From: Dasypus novemcinctus
Taxonomy: Eukaryota > Chordata > Mammalia > Cingulata > Dasypodidae
NCBI RefSeq assembly: GCF_030445035.2
Contig: NW_026688628.1
Span: 2,170,001-2,234,000, forward strand
Direction: 5' to 3'
DNA length: 64,000 nt
The translations under genes and the position numbers were made by a program. Shown here in pieces: positions 57,202-64,000 of the stretch (position 1 is the stretch's first letter; the number at the start of each line of letters is the position of its first letter). The notes below the pieces were generated by a model. The model did not search any database, had not been told where the DNA came from, and was given only the letters and a program-made list of their open reading frames with translations.

Positions 57202-59487
57202 GTATGTTCCCACAATGTATAATTTTTTCACTTTATTTTCAAAGAAGCTTTAGGTTACAGAAAATCATATAGAAAATATATAGGGAATTCCAAAATGCTC
57301 CAATCCCCCTCCCACATCTGAGCATACCAAAAACATACTAAATGCATATGGTACATTTGTTTCATTTGATGAAATAATATCAAAACTTTCTACTAATCTA
57401 GGTCAATGGTTTACATTATGATTTACATTTTGCATTGCACATGTTTATAGGTTCTGACAAACTATAATGGCCTGTGTGCACCGATACCATATCATGGAAA
57501 ATAATTCCAATGCCCCCAAAATGTCCTATGTTCCACACTTTCTTCCCTCCCCTCCCCTCAGAATCTATGGCAACCACTAAGTTTCAATTTTTGAAGAATA
57601 AATTTCAAATATAGGCATTAAATTCTGATCCGTATTCTTTTATTTGGCACTACATATGTACTCAAGAGAAGGGGAGGGAGGGAAGAGGAGGGGAAATGGG
57701 CAAAGCAGGGAAGGAGGGGGAGGGAATGGAAAGATGCCCAGCAGTTGGGTTGGAAGAAATTACCACAGTGGAACAGGAAGTTGGTGAAGCAATGACCTGC
57801 AAGATTCCCTGACTGAGGGTCAGATGGGATGAGGTATATGGTGGAGAAATGAGAAGAGAGAATGAGATATGCTTCTTTTTTATTTTCTAGATGAAAGATT
57901 TATTTTATATGTTGGATATTAGGCCATTATCAGATAAGTTGTTCCCAAATATTTTCTACCATTGAGTAGGCTCCCATTCATTTTCTTGACAAGTTCTTTT
58001 GAAGCACAGAAGTTTAAATTTAATTTGGGAGTAAGGTTTATGGAAACTGTTCCTAATAAAAGGTCTTGTAGAGGCTTCCCTACATTATCTTCTAAGAGTT
58101 TTATTTTCTTGTCTTTTAAATATAGAGTTTTGATACATCTTGATTTTTTTTTTATAGGGTATGATATGGTTATGCTGTATCATTCTTTTGGATGTGGATG
58201 TCAACTTCTTCCAGCACCATTTTTTGAAGAGGTCATTCTGTCCATGTTACATGGGCTGGCGGCCTTGTCACGTATAAGTTGACTGTATACATGAGGATTT
58301 ATATTCGATCTCTCAATTTGGTTCAGTTCATCAGTATGTCTATCATTGTACCAATACCATGCAGATTTGACCACTGAAACTTTATAGTGTACTTTAAAGT
58401 AAGGTAGAGTGATTCTTCAAATTTTGTTATTTTTTTCAATATGGTTTAGGCTATTTGGGGTCTTTTCACCTTCCAAATAAATTTAATAATCAGTTTTCCC
58501 ATTTCACAAAAAAATGTTATTTTTATTGGGATTTGTTAAATCTGTAAATCAATTTGGGTAGGACAGACATCTTACTGATATATAGTCTTCCAATCCATGA
58601 ATTTAGAATATTCTTCCATTAATTCAGGGCTTTGATTTCCTTTAACAATTTCATATCATTTTCTGTGTTCAAGTCCTTTACATCTTTACTTGTTTTTCCC
58701 TAGATATTTTATTCTTTTAGTTGCTGATATAAATGTAATTTTTTTTCTTGATATCTTCATCAGATTTCTCATAGTTAGTGTGCAGAAATGCTACTGATTT
58801 TTGCATGGTGATTTTGTATCATGGCACTTTACTGACCTCATTTATCAGCTCCAGAATATTTGTTGTAGATTTCTTAGAACTTTCTACAAATAGTATCTTG
58901 TCATCTGCAAAGAATGAAATTTTTACTTCTTCCTTTCCAATTTGGATGTCTTTTACATCTTTTTCTTGCCTAAGTGCTCAAGCTAGTACTTCTAACACAA
59001 CTTTCATAAGAGGGTTACAGTGGGCATCCTTGACTTATCCCAGATTTTAGAAAGTCTTTAGCATTTCACAATTGAATATGAAATTACCTGTGGGTTTTTC
59101 ATATATGCCTTTTATTGTGCTGAGGAACTTCCCTTCTATTCCTATGTCTTGAAATGCTTTTATCAAGAAAGAATGCTGCATTTTGTCAAATGTTTCTTCT
59201 AAATCAATAAAGATGGTACAGTGATTTTTTTCTTTCAATCTCTTAATGTGGTGTATTACATTGATTGTTGAATCACCCTTGCATACCAGAGATGAAACCC
59301 ACTTGATCAGGGTGTCAGATTCCTTAATGTGTTGTTCAGTACTATTAGCAAGTATTTTGTTGAGTATTTTACTTTCTAAGTTCATTAGAGAGATTGATCT
59401 ATAGTTTTCTTGTCTTGTGATGCCTTTGTATGGCTTTGTTAATAGGGTGATTTTGGCATCATAGAATGAGTTACATAATGTTCCCTC
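57202..59487 (-). mobile_element. Old L1 (copy A) inner 3'UTR and ORF2 part
   Basis: It resumes the element interrupted at 47458. On plus it shows 'aattttttcactttatttt', 'ctttaggttacagaaaatc' and 'ccctcccctcccctcagaat', then from about 57890 the reverse complement of ORF2. The minus-strand frame 59526-59047 (159 codons) contains ENYRSISLMNLESKILNKIL, the start of the reverse-transcriptase domain, and FIDLEETFDKMQHSFLIKAF. The frame is otherwise broken. A purine-rich stretch separates 3'UTR and ORF2. Confidence 0.75.
57655..57875 (+). repeat. Purine-rich (G/A) stretch within old L1
   Basis: About 80 bases at 57663-57740 are almost pure G and A with six or more runs of three or more G, and purine bias extends to about 57875. 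It is not part of the L1 sequence seen in other copies and could form a triplex or quadruplex. Confidence 0.55.
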
Positions 59488-59933
59488 CACCCACTGAGAC
59501 AACATCCCATGAAAGCCTTGACACATTCATATTCCACAGAGGCATGCCTCAGGTGTACATCTAATGACACAATCCACCATGACTGACAACACTCACCAAT
59601 TACCTCCCCTGCCCCAGTTGTGTCTCATCTGCAATCCAAATCCTCTGCATAACAAAACCCAAAAATAAATAAGTAAAAATAATTAAAATTATAAAATAAA
59701 AATAATAACATCTATATAATTTTAAAAATTGCATTGTGTCTATCATTCCTGTAAAATCTGTTATCTTTTATGTGGTGACAATTTCTCTCTAATTTCCCCA
59801 ATGTCTTAATTTTTTCACTTTATTTTCTAAGAAGTTTTAGGTAATAGAAAACCCACATTAATTGCTTTCCTTCGTTCAAATTGCACAGTGCAAACTATCT
59901 AAATTAATATTGTTATAAGGTAATTAGATTACA

Positions 59934-59981
<48 letters not shown>

Positions 59982-60285
59982 TCCACCTCCTCCCCTCACA
60001 TTTTTTTCTTATCAGTAACATGTTCATGAGTAGGATATACTTGTTACAGTTGATGAATAAACAAATATTGAAGCACTGCCTCTAATTAGGGTCAGGGGTT
60101 TACACTGTGGTTCACATTTTGTATCTTAAACTTTTATAAGTCCTAACAAAATGCTTGATGGCCTGTATCTGTCTTTGCAAGATCATGCAGAACAATTGCA
60201 ATGCCCTAAACATGTCCCGTGCTCCATCAATTTTCCCACACCCTCCCCTAGGGACCCATGGTAACCACTAGTTTGTAATTTTTTT
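59488..60285 (-). mobile_element. Old L1 (copy B) 3'UTR
   Basis: Parallels 47141-47458 and then 57215-57590: 'ccacagaggcatgcctcagg', 'gcattgtgtctatcattcc', 'aattttttcactttatttt', then after an inserted block 'ccacctcctcccctcac' and 'acccatggtaaccactag'. The common junction in copies A and B shows that the two 3'UTR modules belong to one element design. Confidence 0.65.
59851..59981. repeat. Inserted block with (GT)n(TA)n, duplicate of 60761-60862
   Basis: About 85 bp ('caaactatctaaattaatat', 'tgttataagg', 'taattagattacagt') are repeated at 60761-60862 with a few changes. At this copy the block passes into (GT)12-type and (TA)12-type dinucleotide runs at 59934-59981. Confidence 0.75.
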
Positions 60286-61200
60286 CCCCAATGGTAAATC
60301 GTTTTCATTTATCCAGACCAAACACACACAGAATATAATTCTGGTTCTTCTCCCTAATGGGCTAGGACAGAAGAAGAAACTTCAGCTTACTTTCTTCCTG
60401 GGCTACTTGATCTCATATGTTGTTATTTTCCATCTTATGATTTAGAGAAAGATAAATCTGAAACAAAGAGTTAAAAGGACCAGGGAACAGTAACTATATA
60501 TTCCACCCAATCAGGAATTATATCACATGAAAATATTTTACTTGTAATGTGAACAGAAAATGATTATAAATTACCAATTTCAAAAGAAATCTGACTAGCA
60601 AACTGAAATGTAGACATTCACTTTAAAAAGCAAGGATAGGACCCAGTTTTTTTTTTTCTAAACTGTAATTGCACTATAATAAGAGGGACTGTTATACATA
60701 GTGATATGGATTTCATCCACTTCAAATGCATTATTACAAAAATTAAAAAGTTGTTTTTGAACAAAAATTAATTGCCTTCCTTTGTTCAAATTACACAGTA
60801 CAAACTATCTAAATTAATACTGTTATAAGGTATAATTAGATCACAGTATATATATAAATCTAGTCTCAAGTAATTAAGGAGTATGCAGTTATGTCTCCAT
60901 AATTCATGAAAATTGTCATATCTGAAATAGATAAAATATTTTAAAAGTTACAATAAATTCATTTTTTACATTTATTGTAGCTGTGATATTACAGGATTCA
61001 CCAGTCTGTTTTCATAAAAGTCTATTTTATACAATTTACACAACCAATAAATAAAAACCTCATTAATTTGCACAAACCTGTTTAATTTCATGGTCAGCAT
61101 GATCATTTCTATTACTTTATGATCAAGCCAATTAATCGGTCCTTCTTTATGAAGGCTATTCAGAAAGAGAAAGCCCTGCCTTTATTCCTACAATATCTAC
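60286..61200. other. Unclassified sequence interrupting old L1 copy B
   Basis: Non-L1 sequence lying between the 3'UTR and ORF2 parts of copy B. It contains the second copy of the duplicated block (60761-60862). No gene or named repeat is recognised. Confidence 0.4.
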
Positions 61201-63490
61201 TATGTTTTCAATTTCTGAAGAATAAATTCCAAGGAAATGCCCACTGACAGCATTTGAGATGTGCCAATACTTCATTCTTTCATATGATGAATAATACTCT
61301 ATTTTGTGTATACACCAAAAATTGCTTATACATTCATCTTTTCGTGGATGTTTATAATAGTAAATAATGCTGTTATAAACATTATTTTCCCTGATTTCAA
61401 CTTCTCTGGGTTTTTACCCAGCAGTGGGATTGCTGGATTATCTGACAGTTCTCTAATTACATTCTGAGGAACCACCAAACCACCGTCCATATGGATGCAA
61501 CATTTTACTTTCCCACCAGCAGTGGATGAGTGTTTTCTCTCCCCCATTTCCTCTCAAAAAACGTGTAGTTCTCTGTTTTCATAACCAGCAGTAAGATGAT
61601 ACCCACACGCTTTTGATACACATTTCCCTAATAGCTAGTGATGTTGAGCATATTTCACGTGATCTTTAGCCATTTGTATTTTCCTTTTGGAAAAAAGTCT
61701 CTTCAAATCTCTTGAGCATTTTTTAAATTGTTCATTTCTCTTCTGTATTTATGAGATCATGGCTTTCTTTATATATGCTGGATATTATGCCCTTTTCAGA
61801 TAAATGTTTCCCAAACACTTTCTCCCATTGAGTAGGCTGCCTTTCCCCTTTCTTGACAAACTACTTTGAACACATTTTTGTTTTTTTGCATTTTGAGGAG
61901 GTCCATTTATGTTTTTCCTTTGTTCATCATAATTTGGGTGTAAAGTTTATGAAACCATTTCCTACTACAGGTTCTCATCAATGCTTCTCTGCATCATCTC
62001 CTAAGAACTTTATGGCCTTGACTCTTACATTTAGATCTTTGATCCTTCATGAAATAATTTTTGTATAGTGTGTGAGATAGTAATCCTCTGGACAAGAATC
62101 ATTTTTTGAAGAGGCCATTCTTTCCTGTTATGTGGACTTGGTGGCCATGTTGACTATGAGTTGACAGTATATGTGAGGATCTATATTAAAACTCTCAATT
62201 ATTTTCCTTTGGTCAGGTTTCCTATCCTTGTACCTACACCATGCTTACCACTGTAGCTTTACAGTATGCTTAAAAGTCAGATAGCATGATTCCTCACATT
62301 TCATTTCTTTTCAATGCATTTTTGGATATTTGGTGCCCTTGCCATTTCAAATAAATATGATAATTGCCTTTTCCAGTTCAAGAAAAAATGCTGTTGCTAT
62401 TTTTATTGGGATTGTGTTAAATATGCAAATCAACTTGGGTAGAGCACTCATTTTAAGATGATTAAGTCTTCCAATCTATGAACGTGGAATATTCTTCCAT
62501 TTTTTCAGTTATTTGATTTTCTTTAACAATATTTTGTGGTTTTCTGCCATTTTACTGAACTTGTTTATCAGCTCCAAAGCTTTCTTGTATTTTTGGGGGG
62601 AGGAGGGGCTTTTTACATATAGAATCATTTGACTAGCAAATCGTGAACTTTTTGTGTCTTCCTTTCAAATCATATGTCTTTTGCTTATTCTGAATCAATA
62701 GATATGATCATATAATTTTTTTCTTTCAATGTGCTAATATGTTGTATGACACTGATTTTCCTATGTTGAATCATCCTTGAACATCAATGATTAAAACAAC
62801 TTTTTTATGGTTTATAATTCTTTTCATGTGTTGTTGAATATGATTGGCAGTATTTTGCTGAGGATTTTAGCATTCAGATCCATTAGAAAGATTGTTCTGT
62901 TGTTTTCTTCTCTTGCGTAGTCCTTATGTGGCTTTGGTATTAAGGTGATATTGGGCTCATAGAATTAGTTTGACAATATTTCCTCCAATTCTATATTTTG
63001 GAAGAGTTAAGCAGGATTTATGTTAGTTCTTTCTGGAATGATTGGTAGAATTCACCTGTGAAATCATCTGGTCCTGGGATCTTCTTAGTTGAGTGGTTTT
63101 TGATAACTAATTTACTCTCGTTGCTTGTGTTTGGCATGTAGTGTTCATCATTTTTTTCTTTCATCAATGTAGACTGGTTGTTTTTATTTTGAGATTGATC
63201 CATTTCATCTAAGTTTTGTATTGATGGCATATAAATTTTCAAATTATCCTCTTATGATACTCTATTTCTGTGGGATCAATGGTGATATTCCTTCCCAACT
63301 TTTTATTTTATGTATTTGTATTTCCTCCCCTTTTTTCTTGTTAATTTCATCATGGGTTTGCAATTTAAGTAATCGTCTCAAAGAATCAGAATTAGATTAT
63401 GTTAATTTTTGTAGTCATTTTTAAATTCTCTATTATATTTAGCTCTTTTATAATCTTTATTTCCTTCCTTCTGCTTACGCTGAGATTTTT
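61201..63490 (-). mobile_element. Old L1 (copy B) ORF2 remnant
   Basis: On plus it is the reverse complement of ORF2 from the C terminus ('tacccagcagtgggattgct' near 61420) through the RT region to about 63480. Minus-strand pieces include 61547-61326 (DNPAIPLLGKNPEKLKSGK) and 63242-63018 (KKIPGPDDFTGEFYQSFQKE, the segment just before the reverse transcriptase). There are many indels, and part of the middle seems deleted near 62540-62690. Confidence 0.8.
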
Positions 63491-63493
63491 TTA

Positions 63494-64000
63494 GGGCTTC
63501 TAGTAATATGGCATCAGAGTAGGTATGCAGGACTCAACTCTTCTAAAATCAATGGTGTTCAGAAAAATGCTATCTGAGAGAATTGATTTGGGGATCTGTA
63601 GACAAGGAGATTGCAGTCCTTTATCCAGGAGGGTGAAGGACAGAAAGGGAGTTGAAATGAAAATGATTTACTTGCTCCTTGAGTTTGGAACACATGTGTA
63701 CCCCAATCTCTATTCAGTTAGCCTTTCTAAACCCACTGGCTCACTGCAGCTAACTGTGTGGGAAAAGGACTTCCTCTTATATGTGAGGAAGAGGTGTCTG
63801 ATGGAGAGCAGAAGTGGTTTATCTTCAGTTATTTTGGCCAAGGGAGCCCCCTGTGAATCTCGAAAAATATTCCTGCCACCATTGAAGTAGCTCCAATAAG
63901 TGGGGAGAGGATTTATCTTCATTGAGGCTATCAAACATAAACAACCTGTGAGAGAAATGAACTAGATCACTGAGGGGGTTGGTGGACTGGCTCCTAAAAA
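63494..64000 (+). mobile_element. Probable L1 5'UTR start of a plus-strand element, leaving the window
   Basis: At 63494 the style changes. 'ctagtaatatggcatcagag' and 'taggtatgcaggactcaac' look like the 5' end of an L1 in plus orientation (compare the minus-strand end of L1-1 with AAGATGGCATCTGAGTGAGC). The following 500 bp are GC-richer and have no good ORF. The rest of the element would lie to the right of the window. Confidence 0.45.

Overview
This window is mammalian intergenic DNA, almost certainly from the nine-banded armadillo (Dasypus) or a close xenarthran relative. The main evidence is several copies of the armadillo tRNA-headed DAS-SINE families, one of them (36817-37227) complete with a 13-bp target-site duplication. 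There is also a LINE-1 (L1) lineage whose very long 3'UTR recurs through the window. There are no prokaryotic features, no CRISPR array and no intact protein-coding gene. Naming is by recognition of family sequence, without a database search, so subfamily names are tentative.

Host content is small. One class II olfactory receptor (OR) gene at 9393-10351 is complete except for one missing base near 9483. A second, badly decayed OR lies at 34520-35445 in the same orientation, so the window probably sits in an OR cluster. A U6 snRNA retrocopy (13095-13201) is fused to an L1 tail.

Most of the rest is retroelements. Two essentially full-length L1s lie on the minus strand: L1-1 (19075-28770) and L1-2 (47472-57188). 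Each is about 9.7 kb and each has a perfect 13-bp target-site duplication. Each has a 5'UTR, a broken ORF1, a broken ORF2 with the FADD reverse-transcriptase motif still readable, and a 3'UTR of about 2.8-3.0 kb. Many 5'-truncated pieces of the same 3'UTR are scattered around (1, 1145, 3105, 5622, 7726, 11513, 17237, 33830, 37505, 40257). One is a twin-primed inversion, and one lies tail-to-tail with L1-1 as a 1.8-kb inverted repeat. Older L1/HAL1-like ORF remnants lie at 590-2315, 4430-5610, 13900-15600, 15780-16595 and 57202-63490.

LTR elements include a compact MaLR-type provirus at 44280-46955 with a 5-bp duplication, an LTR plus internal piece at 2316-3104, an ERVL/MLT2-like solo LTR at 29121-29616 and a retroviral dUTPase remnant at 16576-17020. 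From 42800 to 59487 one old L1 appears to have been interrupted successively by a DAS-SINE, the MaLR provirus and L1-2.

No new enzymatic or defence system is visible. The most unusual signals concern L1 biology: a composite 3'UTR, exchange of 5'UTR promoter modules (about 205-bp monomers in one L1, a unique segment with a CTCF-like core in the other), a U6-L1 chimera and the long inverted repeat of L1 tails.
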